DNA from: Virgibacillus proomii
GTDB lineage: Bacteria; Bacillota; Bacilli; Bacillales; Amphibacillaceae
Reading direction: 5' to 3'
Assembly (NCBI RefSeq): GCF_900162615.1
Contig: NZ_FUFN01000010.1
Coordinates: 1-64,000 of the forward strand
Length of the DNA stretch: 64,000 nt
This document shows positions 1 through 8,072 of this stretch, one piece after another. The translations under genes were made by a program, and so were the position numbers. The notes under the pieces were generated by a model. That model was not told the DNA's origin. It made no database searches and worked only from the letters and a program-made list of their open reading frames with translations. The stretch's first letter is position 1; every line of letters starts with the position of its first letter.

Positions 1-34
1 GCTGACGAATACTAATCGATCGAGGACTTAACTA
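1..34 (+). rRNA. 23S rRNA, 3' end only
   Basis: The first bases match the conserved 3' end of Bacillus 23S rRNA (GACGAATACTAATCGATCGA, then GGACTTAAC). The rest lies upstream of the window. The 5S gene follows after about 145 bp, the usual 23S-5S order, so this is the tail of an rrn operon. The exact mature end is estimated. Confidence 0.93.
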
Positions 35-180
35 AATCTAATGGAAAGATAGTCGTTGAATGATCTCTTATTTAGTTTTTAAGGTATGATCCATATTTTT
101 TGATAAAAAGTACTTGCTTTTTTTACGAAAACAATTATAATAAGGCTTGTGCCTATTTTTTAGAACAATATAAACATCAT

Positions 181-297
181 GTCTGGTAGCAATAGCGGAG
201 AGGTCACACCTGTTTCCATACCGAACACAGAAGTTAAGCTCTCCAGCGCCGATGGTAGTTGGGGCTTTGCCCCTGCAAGAGTAGGACGCCGCCAGGC
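181..297 (+). rRNA. rrf: 5S ribosomal RNA
   Basis: About 117 nt with the conserved 5S core (CCATACCGAACACAGAAGTT, then GCGCCGATGGTAGTTGGGG and GAGTAGGACG). The ends pair to form helix I (GTCTGG with CCAGGC), which fixes the boundaries to within a few bases. It is the last gene of the rrn operon and a terminator follows directly. In B. subtilis rrn operons also lie just upstream of ctsR. Confidence 0.95.
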
Positions 298-302
298 ATA
301 CT

Positions 303-341
303 AAGAAAAACTGACCTTTTTTAAAATGGTCAGTTTTTTGT
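303..341 (+). terminator. Rho-independent terminator of the rrn operon
   Basis: An AAAACTGACC stem pairs with GGTCAGTTTT across a T/A-rich loop and is followed by a T run. It lies a few bases after the 5S gene. Confidence 0.9.
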
Positions 342-457
342 TGTTGTGAAAAGGAAATAATGATGATAACAGCACTCTATGTAAGTAGTGAAATAAATCA
401 GGATCTTGTAACTTTAATCGGCCTCAGTTAGGTCAATTTTCTCCTTTTAATAAACAC

Positions 458-488
458 TTGTATAGACGAAATTTTCATACTATATAAT
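458..488 (+). promoter_or_regulatory. Possible SigA promoter of the MgtC-like gene
   Basis: TTGTAT at 458-463 and TATAAT at 483-488 with a 19 bp spacer, about 70 bp before the TTG start. The spacer is longer than ideal, so this is tentative. The rest of 342-560 shows nothing else that I recognise. Confidence 0.35.
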
Positions 489-560
489 TGTCTATTTTTA
501 AGGTAGAATGAATTTAACTTATTAACTCGACCAATGTAGGAATATAAGGAGGGATGATCA

Positions 561-1253
561 TTGAAAGAGATGGTGCACGAATTATTGGGTGATAACTTTT
601 ATATCATATTGACACGTCTCTTGATAGCATTAGTTCTAGCAGGAGTAATTGGATTCGAACGGGAATTGAAAAATCACTCTGCAGGTTTTCGAACACATAT
701 GGGTGTGGGTTCTTGTTTAATGATGCTGTTATCATTATTTGGTTTTGAAATGTTTCTAGAGGAATATGATAATATTCGTTTTGACCCTGCCAGAATTCCT
801 TCTTATGTAATTAGTGGAATCGGCTTTCTTGGTGCTGGGACAATTATTGTTTATGGAGGAACGATAAGAGGATTAACTACTGCCGCTTCCATATGGACAG
901 TTGCAGGTTTAGGATTAGTTGTTGGTGCGGGAATGTACGCAGCTGCTGTATTGACAACAGTAATTATTTTACTTAGTCTTATATTTCTCAATAATTTTGA
1001 ACGTTTATTTCGACGTGGAAAAGCTCCCAATGTCATTCAAATTGTTACTCTACCGGATGTTCAGATAAATGAGGTAGTTAAAGTATTTGATAAGTTCAAT
1101 ATAGCTATAAAAAAAGTTGAGGTATCAAAAATAGAAAATAATTTGCGAAATATCTTTATCGTTATGGAAACTAATCCGGAATTGGATCGGATTTCTTTAT
1201 TTGACGAAATAGCTCATGTCGATTATGTAAAAAATGTAACAGAGCTAACATAA
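561..1253 (+). CDS. MgtC/SapB family membrane protein
   Basis: A 230-residue integral membrane protein. The N-terminal 140 residues hold about four hydrophobic segments with the MgtC/SapB family signature: an IGFERE motif near residue 31, AGFRTH near 41, and a GIGFLGAGTI stretch near 87. A soluble C-terminal domain of about 85 residues resembles the ACT-like tail of some MgtC relatives. MgtC proteins are linked to growth at low magnesium and to control of membrane ATP synthase; the exact role here is inferred only from family. The TTG start has a strong AAGGAGGG seven bases upstream. It stands alone between the rrn operon and the ctsR operon, with its own terminator. B. subtilis has no such gene at this position. 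Confidence 0.85.
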   Translation: MKEMVHELLGDNFYIILTRLLIALVLAGVIGFERELKNHSAGFRTHMGVGSCLMMLLSLFGFEMFLEEYDNIRFDPARIPSYVISGIGFLGAGTIIVYGGTIRGLTTAASIWTVAGLGLVVGAGMYAAAVLTTVIILLSLIFLNNFERLFRRGKAPNVIQIVTLPDVQINEVVKVFDKFNIAIKKVEVSKIENNLRNIFIVMETNPELDRISLFDEIAHVDYVKNVTELT

Positions 1254-1265
1254 TTGCATAATTAC

Positions 1266-1301
1266 CCCTACTAGTAGCGTGTATACTGGTAGGTTTTTTC
1301 A
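1266..1301 (+). terminator. Rho-independent terminator after the MgtC-like gene
   Basis: A ten-base stem (CCTACTAGTA with TACTGGTAGG, one G-T pair) followed by TTTTTT. Confidence 0.85.
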
Positions 1302-1315
1302 AGTAAATAAAAATT

Positions 1316-1430
1316 TATTTCACATTTAAGGTGTGCATTTCAAGAGTGATATGCCCGGGTTTAGCCTTTATTACTACTTATCTGTAGGGGATGAAGGAAA
1401 AGTCCTACTGATAGAAGTTTCACTTTATGC
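1316..1430 (+). repeat. Intergenic repeat, family D (copy 1)
   Basis: Contains a short ATGCCCG block and a GTAGGGG...AAGTCCTAC inverted repeat followed by GAAGTTTCACTTTAT. The same end module occurs inverted at about 6319-6354 and in diverged form at 23929-23980 and 55982-56020. No ORF. The remaining gap up to the ctsR promoter (1431-1674) shows nothing recognisable. Confidence 0.6.
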
Positions 1431-1674
1431 ATCTTTTTTTTAGGATTTTCAAAAAGGTATAAAACTATAGATATAAAGTTTCGTTTTTGCAGGTAGGCGT
1501 AACAAGACAATATTCAGTTCCATAGGATTGATCGGCATCTTTTTTAATCTATCCTGTATTAGTGAGCAATAATCCCATCTTTTGTGGTAAGCAAAAATAG
1601 TATTTAAATATTCGTCTGTTGATATTTGGTTTCGTATTCGTGATTTTTGTCTAAAATAAACATATACAATGTAT

Positions 1675-1702
1675 TTGCATCTTCATTAAATTTCCGTATA
1701 AT
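1675..1702 (+). promoter_or_regulatory. SigA promoter of the ctsR operon
   Basis: TTGCAT (1675-1680), a 16 bp spacer and a perfect TATAAT (1697-1702). The predicted start near 1709 falls at the edge of the CtsR operator, as expected for repression by blocking RNA polymerase. Confidence 0.85.
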
Positions 1703-1710
1703 AGGAGTAT

Positions 1711-1733
1711 AGTCAAAGATAGTCAAAGTCAAA
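1711..1733 (+). promoter_or_regulatory. CtsR operator (heptad direct repeat)
   Basis: AGTCAAA-GAT-AGTCAAA matches the published CtsR box (A/G)GTCAAA-NAN-(A/G)GTCAAA, and a third GTCAAA follows immediately. It lies at the predicted transcription start of ctsR, so the operon is likely autoregulated. Confidence 0.92.
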
Positions 1734-1765
1734 AGGATGAGGCTGAAGTAAAAGGGGGTGGGCAT

Positions 1766-2233
1766 ATGAGTAATATATCAGATATCATTGAGCGATATTT
1801 AAAAGAAATCCTTCAACAAAAAGGGAAAAATGTAATTGAAATAAAAAGAAGCGAAATTGCTGACCAATTTAAATGTGTCCCCTCACAAATTAACTATGTG
1901 ATTAATACTCGTTTTACAGTGGAAAAAGGGTATATAGTAGAAAGTAAGCGAGGCGGTGGCGGTTATATTCGAATTATCCGAGTGACTCATCAAGATGAGT
2001 CAAAGCTGATTGATGAAATCATTGAAATGATTAACCCTTCTGTTTCACAACAAAAAGCATTAGGTGTATTAGAACGATTATTAGAAGAAGAACTGATCAC
2101 AGAACGAGAAGCTAAAATTATGTTAAGTGCTATTAAGCGAAGTACGTTGGCGTTTAAGTTACCATTAAGAGATGAAGTACGTGCTCGTGTACTAACATCA
2201 ATGTTAACGACACTCAAGTACCTAAATAAGTAA
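1766..2233 (+). CDS. ctsR: CtsR, class III heat-shock repressor
   Basis: 155 residues, normal length. The N-terminal winged helix-turn-helix is followed by a GGGG loop near residues 64-67 (RGGGGYIRI), the winged tip that serves as thermosensor in Bacillus CtsR. The C-terminal part is the helical dimerisation region. CtsR represses clp genes; heat and McsB arginine kinase activity relieve it. First gene of ctsR-mcsA-mcsB-clpC, under a promoter that carries its own operator. The ATG is preceded by AAAGGGGGTG. mcsA begins 12 bases later. Confidence 0.97.
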   Translation: MSNISDIIERYLKEILQQKGKNVIEIKRSEIADQFKCVPSQINYVINTRFTVEKGYIVESKRGGGGYIRIIRVTHQDESKLIDEIIEMINPSVSQQKALGVLERLLEEELITEREAKIMLSAIKRSTLAFKLPLRDEVRARVLTSMLTTLKYLNK

Positions 2234-2245
2234 GGGGGGGTATAA

Positions 2246-2791
2246 ATGGAATGTCAAGAATGCCATGAGCGGCCCGCGACAGTTCATTTTACACAAGTTA
2301 TTCAAGGACAAAAAATGGAGGTTCATGTTTGCAAAGTGTGTGCAAAGGAAATGGGCTACATGAGTTACCCCGAAGAAGGACATTCCTTGCATAATTTACT
2401 TTCCGGACTCTTTAATTTTGATACCTCAGGCTTAACTAAACCTCAAGGGAAAACCTATCAACAAATACACGATTTACAATGTCCTAAATGTGAAATGACA
2501 TTTTCGCAATTTAAACAAGTTGGTAAATTTGGTTGTGCTGTTTGTTATGAAACTTTTAATGACAGGTTAGATCCTATTTTTCGAAGGGTACATGCAGGTA
2601 ATGTGAAGCATAATGGGAAAATACCAAAACGTCAAGGAGGATATTTGCATAAAAAGAAACAACTGGAGGACTTAAAAGCACATTTAAAGAAACTAGTAGA
2701 GAATGAGGAATTTGAAGAGGCGGCAAAAGTAAGAGATCAAATACGTGAATTAAGTCAACAGGATGATTCAGAGGCAGGTGACCAAGCATGA
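2246..2791 (+). CDS. mcsA: McsA, activator of the McsB arginine kinase
   Basis: 181 residues. Four CxxC pairs (CQEC, CKVC, CPKC, CAVC) form two treble-clef-like zinc sites in the first 100 residues. The C-terminus is a UVR-type helical domain (LKKLVENEEFEEAAKVRDQI). In Bacillus, McsA binds McsB and stimulates protein arginine phosphorylation, which inactivates CtsR and marks proteins for ClpCP. Its last bases overlap the mcsB start (ATGA), so translation is probably coupled. Confidence 0.96.
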   Translation: MECQECHERPATVHFTQVIQGQKMEVHVCKVCAKEMGYMSYPEEGHSLHNLLSGLFNFDTSGLTKPQGKTYQQIHDLQCPKCEMTFSQFKQVGKFGCAVCYETFNDRLDPIFRRVHAGNVKHNGKIPKRQGGYLHKKKQLEDLKAHLKKLVENEEFEEAAKVRDQIRELSQQDDSEAGDQA

Positions 2792-3852
2792 CGCTGCAAC
2801 ACTTTATGAACGAAGCAATTAGCCCCTGGATGCGAAAAGAAGGCCCCGATAGTGATATCGTATTAAGCAGTAGAATCCGGCTTGCGCGTAACTTTGCAAA
2901 TGTCCCTTATCCCATTGCAGCCGATCCAAGTCAACTAGAGGAAATTCGTAGTTTTTTTAAAGAAAAATATGAAGGTAAATCTTTCGGAGCATACAAGAAT
3001 TTTGCATTTCTATCCATTCGTGATTTAACCGTGATAGAGAAACGTGTTCTAGTCGAAAAGCATTTGATAAGCCCGTTACTGGCCAAACATTCTGAGTCTG
3101 CTGCAGCACTAATATCAGAAAATGAACAAGTGTCCCTAATGATAAATGAAGAAGACCATATACGCTTACAATTATATGTTCCGGGTTTTCAGCTATCTGA
3201 AGCGTTGCAACAGGCTTTTGAAATAGATAATTGGCTGGAAGAAAAAATTAATTATGCATTTGATGAAAAGCGAGGATATTTAACAAGTTGTCCTACAAAT
3301 GTAGGTACAGGGATGCGGGCGTCAGTTATGATGCATTTACCAGCACTAGTAGTAACGAAACAAATTAATCGCATGCTTCCAGCTATTAACCAGTTAGGTC
3401 TTGTAGTAAGGGGCATTTACGGTGAAGGTAGTGAAGCGCAGGGTAATATTTTCCAAATATCCAATCAAATAACGTTAGGAAAACCTGAAGCGGATATTGT
3501 AGCCGATTTACAAAGTGTGGTAAAGCAATTAATTGAGTATGAGCGTTATGCAAGAGAACAGTTAATAAAACAATCAGGAGTTCAATTAGAAGATCGTATT
3601 TATCGTTCATACGGTGTTTTAGAATATGCTCGAATCATCGAGTCTCAAGAGGCCGCTAGCTGCTTATCCAATGTTCGTCTAGGAATTGACTTAGGGTTAA
3701 TAAAAAATATTTCACGAAATATATTAAATGAATTAATGATATTGACACAGCCAGGTTTTTTACAACAATATGCTAAAAAAACTTTAAATGCAAATGAACG
3801 TGACCAATTACGAGCATCACTTATTCGCCAACGCTTACAATTGGAGCAATAG
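2788..3852 (+). CDS. mcsB: McsB, protein arginine kinase
   Basis: 354 residues. Phosphagen-kinase-like catalytic fold: ATP-contacting SSRIRLARN near residue 28, CPTNVGTGMRASVMMHLP near 168-185 (the catalytic cysteine region of the family), and RGIYGEGSEAQGN near 209. It phosphorylates arginines on CtsR and on misfolded substrates, marking them for ClpC-ClpP. Starts inside the mcsA stop codon; clpC follows 19 bases after its end, with a strong ribosome binding site. Confidence 0.97.
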   Translation: MTLQHFMNEAISPWMRKEGPDSDIVLSSRIRLARNFANVPYPIAADPSQLEEIRSFFKEKYEGKSFGAYKNFAFLSIRDLTVIEKRVLVEKHLISPLLAKHSESAAALISENEQVSLMINEEDHIRLQLYVPGFQLSEALQQAFEIDNWLEEKINYAFDEKRGYLTSCPTNVGTGMRASVMMHLPALVVTKQINRMLPAINQLGLVVRGIYGEGSEAQGNIFQISNQITLGKPEADIVADLQSVVKQLIEYERYAREQLIKQSGVQLEDRIYRSYGVLEYARIIESQEAASCLSNVRLGIDLGLIKNISRNILNELMILTQPGFLQQYAKKTLNANERDQLRASLIRQRLQLEQ

Positions 3853-3871
3853 CTAAGGAGGTAATTTTTAT

Positions 3872-6298
3872 ATGATGTCAGGACGTTTTACAGAAAGAGC
3901 GCAAAAAGTATTTGCATTAGCTCAGGAAGAGGCTGTTCGACTGGGTCATAACAATATTGGAACGGAGCATATTCTTTTAGCCCTTGTTCGTGAGGGAGAG
4001 GGTATTGCTGCTAAAGCATTGCAATCCCTAGGTTTGGAAGTTTCCAAAATACAGCAGGAAGTAGAGAAATTAATCGGTATTGGAAAGCAACCGATGCAAA
4101 CAATCCATTATACGCCGCGGGCCAAAAAAGTAGTAGAGCTTTGTCAAGATGAAGCAAGAAAGCTCGGACACTCTTATGTAGGCACGGAGCATATTCTTCT
4201 TGGTCTCATCCGTGAAGGAGAAGGTGTTGCTGCTAGAGTTTTAAATAATTTAGGGGTTAGCCTTAACAAGGCGAGACAACAAGTACTGCAGTTGTTAGGG
4301 AGCAATGAGTCGCAAGCAAATCGTCAAGGTCGTGGACAGCAATCAAATGCTAATACACCAACACTTGATTCCCTTGCTCGTGATCTTACCGTTAGTGCAA
4401 AAGAGGGGAATATTGATCCAGTTATTGGACGTAGCAAGGAAATTGAACGTGTCATTCAAGTGTTAAGTCGACGTACAAAAAATAATCCGGTTTTAATTGG
4501 TGAGCCTGGGGTTGGTAAAACAGCTGTTGCAGAAGGGCTTGCACAACAAATTGTTAACAACGAGGTTCCGGAAACGTTACGGGATAAACGAGTGATGACA
4601 CTTGATATGGGTACTGTAGTTGCAGGTACCAAGTATCGAGGAGAATTTGAGGATCGTTTAAAAAAGGTAATGGAAGAAATTCGCCAAGCTGGTAATATCA
4701 TTCTATTTATAGATGAGCTTCATACTTTAATCGGTGCTGGCGGGGCAGAAGGAGCAATTGATGCTTCCAATATATTAAAGCCTTCGCTTGCCCGTGGTGA
4801 ATTGCAATGTATTGGTGCAACAACGTTAGATGAATATCGTAAATATATTGAAAAGGATGCTGCTCTTGAGCGTAGGTTCCAGCCCATTCAAGTAGATGAA
4901 CCTACTTTAGAAGAAACAGTACAAATTTTAAAAGGCTTGCGTGATCGTTACGAAGCGCATCATCGTGTGACGATTACCGATGAAGCTATTCATGCTGCAG
5001 TAAACCTATCTGATCGCTATATTACGGATCGCTTCCTTCCTGATAAAGCAATTGATCTCATTGATGAAGCTGGCTCCAAAGTGCGTTTGCGTTCTTATAC
5101 GGTTCCGCCAAATCTAAAAGAGCTAGAACAGAAGCTGGAAGAGGTTCGCAAGGAAAAAGATGCTGCTGTACAAAGCCAAGAATTTGAAAAAGCTGCTTCA
5201 CTTCGTGATTCAGAACAGCGGCTTCGTGAGGAAGTAGAGGAAACGAAGCAAAAATGGAAGGAAAAACAAGGCCAAATGGACTCAGAGGTCACAATTGAGG
5301 ATATAGCAAGCGTTGTATCCATATGGACCGGAGTACCTGTTTCTAAATTGACGAAAGATGAAAGTGACCGCTTATTAAATCTAGAAAAAATCCTTCATAA
5401 TCGTGTAATTGGTCAAGAAGAGGCCGTAAATGCAATCGCTAAGGCTATTCGAAGAGCTCGAGCAGGTTTAAAAGATCCGAAGCGACCAATTGGCTCATTT
5501 ATTTTTTTAGGGCCAACAGGGGTTGGAAAAACAGAATTAGCCAGAGCATTGGCTGAGGCAATGTTTGCAGATGAGGATGCGATGATTCGAATTGATATGT
5601 CTGAGTATATGGAAAAACACGCAACCTCTCGCTTGGTTGGTTCTCCTCCTGGCTATGTTGGTTATGAAGAGGGCGGTCAGTTGACAGAAAAAGTACGTAG
5701 AAAGCCGTATTCCGTTGTATTGTTAGATGAAATTGAAAAGGCACATCCAGAAGTATTTAACATTTTATTACAAGTACTTGAAGATGGACGATTAACTGAT
5801 TCAAAGGGCCGTGTAGTAGACTTTCGAAACACTGTGTTGATCATGACATCAAACGTTGGAGCTAGTGAATTGAGGCGAAATAAATACGTTGGCTTTAATA
5901 TTGGAGACGAAAACCAAGAATATAAGGATATGAAGGCAAAAGTCATGGATGAATTGAAAAAAGCCTTTCGCCCAGAATTTTTAAACCGTATTGACGAAAC
6001 CATTGTGTTCCATTCCTTAGAGAAAAAGCATATGAAGAGCATTGTTATACTCATGATTGAGCAGTTACAGCGTCGTCTGAAAGAACAAGGGATTGAATTT
6101 TCGCTAACTGATAAAGCAATTGAAAAAATTGCTAACAAAGGATTTGATCCTGAATATGGTGCAAGGCCGCTTCGTCGTTCCATTCAAAAGAATATAGAAG
6201 ATTTATTATCAGAGGAGCTTTTGAAGGGAACTATTGCTAAAGGACAAAAAGTGAAGATAGGCTTGAATAATAAAGGGGCATTTATTATTCTTAAATAA
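3872..6298 (+). CDS. clpC: ClpC, AAA+ unfoldase of the ClpCP protease
   Basis: 808 residues. Two Clp-N repeats (residues about 1-145), first AAA+ module with Walker A GEPGVGKT at 210-217 and Walker B ILFIDE, a UVR-like coiled middle region around 420-460, second AAA+ module with GPTGVGKTE, and the D2-small domain. The VGF loop that docks on ClpP is visible (KYVGFNIGD). It unfolds arginine-phosphorylated or adaptor-bound proteins for ClpP. Last gene of the CtsR operon. Two ATGs are in tandem; the SD TAAGGAGGT at 3854-3862 fits either. Unlike in B. subtilis, radA does not follow directly. Confidence 0.98.
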   Translation: MMSGRFTERAQKVFALAQEEAVRLGHNNIGTEHILLALVREGEGIAAKALQSLGLEVSKIQQEVEKLIGIGKQPMQTIHYTPRAKKVVELCQDEARKLGHSYVGTEHILLGLIREGEGVAARVLNNLGVSLNKARQQVLQLLGSNESQANRQGRGQQSNANTPTLDSLARDLTVSAKEGNIDPVIGRSKEIERVIQVLSRRTKNNPVLIGEPGVGKTAVAEGLAQQIVNNEVPETLRDKRVMTLDMGTVVAGTKYRGEFEDRLKKVMEEIRQAGNIILFIDELHTLIGAGGAEGAIDASNILKPSLARGELQCIGATTLDEYRKYIEKDAALERRFQPIQVDEPTLEETVQILKGLRDRYEAHHRVTITDEAIHAAVNLSDRYITDRFLPDKAIDLIDEAGSKVRLRSYTVPPNLKELEQKLEEVRKEKDAAVQSQEFEKAASLRDSEQRLREEVEETKQKWKEKQGQMDSEVTIEDIASVVSIWTGVPVSKLTKDESDRLLNLEKILHNRVIGQEEAVNAIAKAIRRARAGLKDPKRPIGSFIFLGPTGVGKTELARALAEAMFADEDAMIRIDMSEYMEKHATSRLVGSPPGYVGYEEGGQLTEKVRRKPYSVVLLDEIEKAHPEVFNILLQVLEDGRLTDSKGRVVDFRNTVLIMTSNVGASELRRNKYVGFNIGDENQEYKDMKAKVMDELKKAFRPEFLNRIDETIVFHSLEKKHMKSIVILMIEQLQRRLKEQGIEFSLTDKAIEKIANKGFDPEYGARPLRRSIQKNIEDLLSEELLKGTIAKGQKVKIGLNNKGAFIILK

Positions 6299-6318
6299 CC
6301 TTTATAACCAATAGATTA

Positions 6319-6354
6319 ATAAAGTGAAACTTCTATCAGTAGGACTTTTCCTTT
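6319..6354 (-). repeat. Intergenic repeat, family D end module (inverted copy)
   Basis: The reverse complement of this segment is almost identical over about 34 bases to 1395-1428. The two copies therefore flank the ctsR operon as inverted repeats. The adjoining CAGTAGGA...TCCTGCTGA can fold into a hairpin and may end clpC transcription, but no T run follows. Confidence 0.8.
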
Positions 6355-6377
6355 ACCTCCTGCTGATAGGAGTAGAA

Positions 6378-6545
6378 CAAAAGATAAAAACTGACTTCCT
6401 TGAAAAAGCGCTTTTTTGCGTGCAATGTGTCGTTGTTCAAACTTCCTTATCCTTGAAAAACCGCGGTGTATTGCTGCCGTAGTAACTCTGTCCTATCCAT
6501 CCGAATGAATTGGCCTTTAGGAGAACCGTTATCTCCCATTTAGAC
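6378..6545 (+). repeat. Intergenic repeat, family C modules
   Basis: GATAAAAACTG, CTTGAAAAAGCGC and TGCGTGCAATGTGTCG resemble the 56.4 kb copy read on the minus strand. The block CCTTGAAAAACCGCGGTGTA at about 6451-6470 and the 60 bases after it are closely related to 18603-18670. Confidence 0.6.
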
Positions 6546-6896
6546 TTCTAGTGGAAAACTTACCCCATTTTATATTCGGAATAAACGGAAGTAGCTACAC
6601 CAAGACTCTTATATAGCCTTCCGCAAGGTTTTGTGGAAGGCGTTTTATCCGTATAAAATAGCCTTCATTTTCCTTTTACTAAGAAGCCTTCAAACAAATA
6701 TCGGATGGAAATAAAAACTCCCCCTAGATAAAGAGGATGATCAAAAAGGCGGTCAAAAATGATATAACGAATTTCTTGATGGGTTAGAATCAAAATTTAA
6801 GCTGTATCAATGCCGTAAATTTCTTAGAGCTTAAGTATTTGTTAACTAGGCGAATTTCTTATCAAAAGAATTAGTGCTAGTCAAATTTTCTTTATT

Positions 6897-7115
6897 GCCT
6901 AGGAAATAATATCCGTTTTTTCCATGGTGGATAACTTTTTTTGTAGTTTCGTCGTTTACTAATGCTCGAGGACTAGCAAAATTCAATTCTTTTCCTACGC
7001 TAATCGACATTGATTCGAACCTAAAGGAAGGCCGACTAAAAGCCTGCTTGCCGCCTAATCTCGGCTTACCCTTGTTTTAGAGGCATGTTTACTTTATCTC
7101 GAATATAAGGGGTCG
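6897..7115 (+). repeat. Intergenic repeat, family B (copy 1)
   Basis: About 215 bp similar, in the same orientation, to 12952-13165. Shared landmarks in order: TAGGAAATAATATC, CATGGTGGATAA, CGAACCTAAAGGAAGGCC, a GCTTGCCG hairpin arm, and TGTTTTAGAGGCATGTTT. No coding potential seen. Confidence 0.75.
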
Positions 7116-7189
7116 TATTTTCCTCATCTATAAAATTTGCTTATTATCTTCCGTTCTTTATGAGAGAAGTGGCTCCTAAACTCTCGATT

Positions 7190-7460
7190 TGTTCGCATCG
7201 ATAGGACATGGAACTGAAAGGCTATGACAGCGATGCATCGTACGTAGAAAAAGCGTTCTTCTTTTTCAAGAACAAAAAAACTTCGACAGTGACACATAGT
7301 GGTTTTTCAAGGAGAAAAGCACTCCTTGAATGAAGTTACACGTGAAGACATCGGATTTCATCGCTACCGGAGCGCCTTTGTTTTTGTTTGCTTGCTTTTG
7401 GAGTTCCTGTTGCTAAATGTAGGCTTCGCTCAATGACATTGCCTCAAACTTCGTGGCTCT
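7190..7460 (-). repeat. Intergenic repeat, family C (inverted, diverged copy)
   Basis: GACAGCGATGCATCGTACGT followed by AGAAAAAGCG...CTTTTTCAAG is shared with 56475-56515, and the end CTCTTTTTGAACAA near 7450 matches the CTCTTTTTGAACAC terminus at about 56564. The middle part is unrelated or too decayed to align by eye. Confidence 0.55.
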
Positions 7461-7523
7461 TTTTGAACAAACATTATAATATAGAGAATTCTATAGTGCT
7501 TCACGCTTTCCAATAAAGAACAT

Positions 7524-7618
7524 TAGAAAAACTTAGCTTGTCGCCAAGTCCTTAGCGAAAGCTGTAGCTTTTCTTATGACTATAAACCCTAAAATTTTAT
7601 ACTTTCCTATAGTATAAA
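7524..7618 (-). repeat. Intergenic palindromic repeat, family A (copy 1, inverted)
   Basis: Reading the minus strand: ACTATAGGAAAGTATAAAA, TTTAGGGTTTATA, GCTTTCGCTAAGGACTTGG and CGACAAGCTAAGTTTTTCT. The same order occurs on the plus strand at 51920-52015 and 18371-18455. The end forms a CTTGG/CCAAG-like hairpin. Confidence 0.8.
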
Positions 7619-8040
7619 GAAAGTTAATTACACATTGCTTAGAAAATCAAGAGCTGGAGAATGGCGGTTATCCAATATGACGGATAAGTAAAAACTCCTG
7701 GGTATGTTGAAACATTTTTTCTATACTAAAATATGTTAAACTTAATTCAATTAGAGAAAAGAAGTAGTCAAAAAAATGGCAAAAAGTTTTAAATGTGTTT
7801 CTCGAGTATGTAACTAAAAAATTCCGCTCATCCAAATCATCTTTAAATTATTGGTAATTTTCACCTTTTTAAAACAGAAATCAGCCTTTACTAGATGTTA
7901 AAATTATTCTTTGTTTCCTGGTTGCAATCCTGTTAAAAACGCATAAATACAACAGTATCTTCTGAGAAATTGTGGCAGGACTATGGAATTTCGTAGCTAA
8001 ATTGATAGGAACCTGTAACCTAATGATTGCCAAAATCGTA

Positions 8041-8046
8041 TATAAT
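8041..8046 (+). promoter_or_regulatory. Possible -10 element before radA
   Basis: A perfect TATAAT lies 32 bases before the radA start, but I see no good -35 at the right distance, so this is a weak call. Confidence 0.35.
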
Positions 8047-8072
8047 AGATAAATGAAGGGGTAGTGAATAAG

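Larger units (their letters stand above)
6299..8063 (+). other. Gene-free 1.77 kb stretch with decayed repeats (clpC-radA gap)
   Basis: No ORF with coding character on either strand. It contains pieces of several repeat families found elsewhere in the window: an inverted family D end (6319-6354), family C modules (about 6378-6545 and, inverted, 7190-7460), family B (6897-7115) and an inverted family A unit (7524-7618). The last 400 bp hold only A/T-rich sequence. In B. subtilis radA follows clpC directly, so this is inserted or degenerate DNA. Confidence 0.75.

Noticed and set aside
5677..6183. 168-codon minus-strand ORF inside clpC
   Set aside because: Antisense shadow of a conserved ClpC domain, Ser/Phe-rich translation with no ribosome site.
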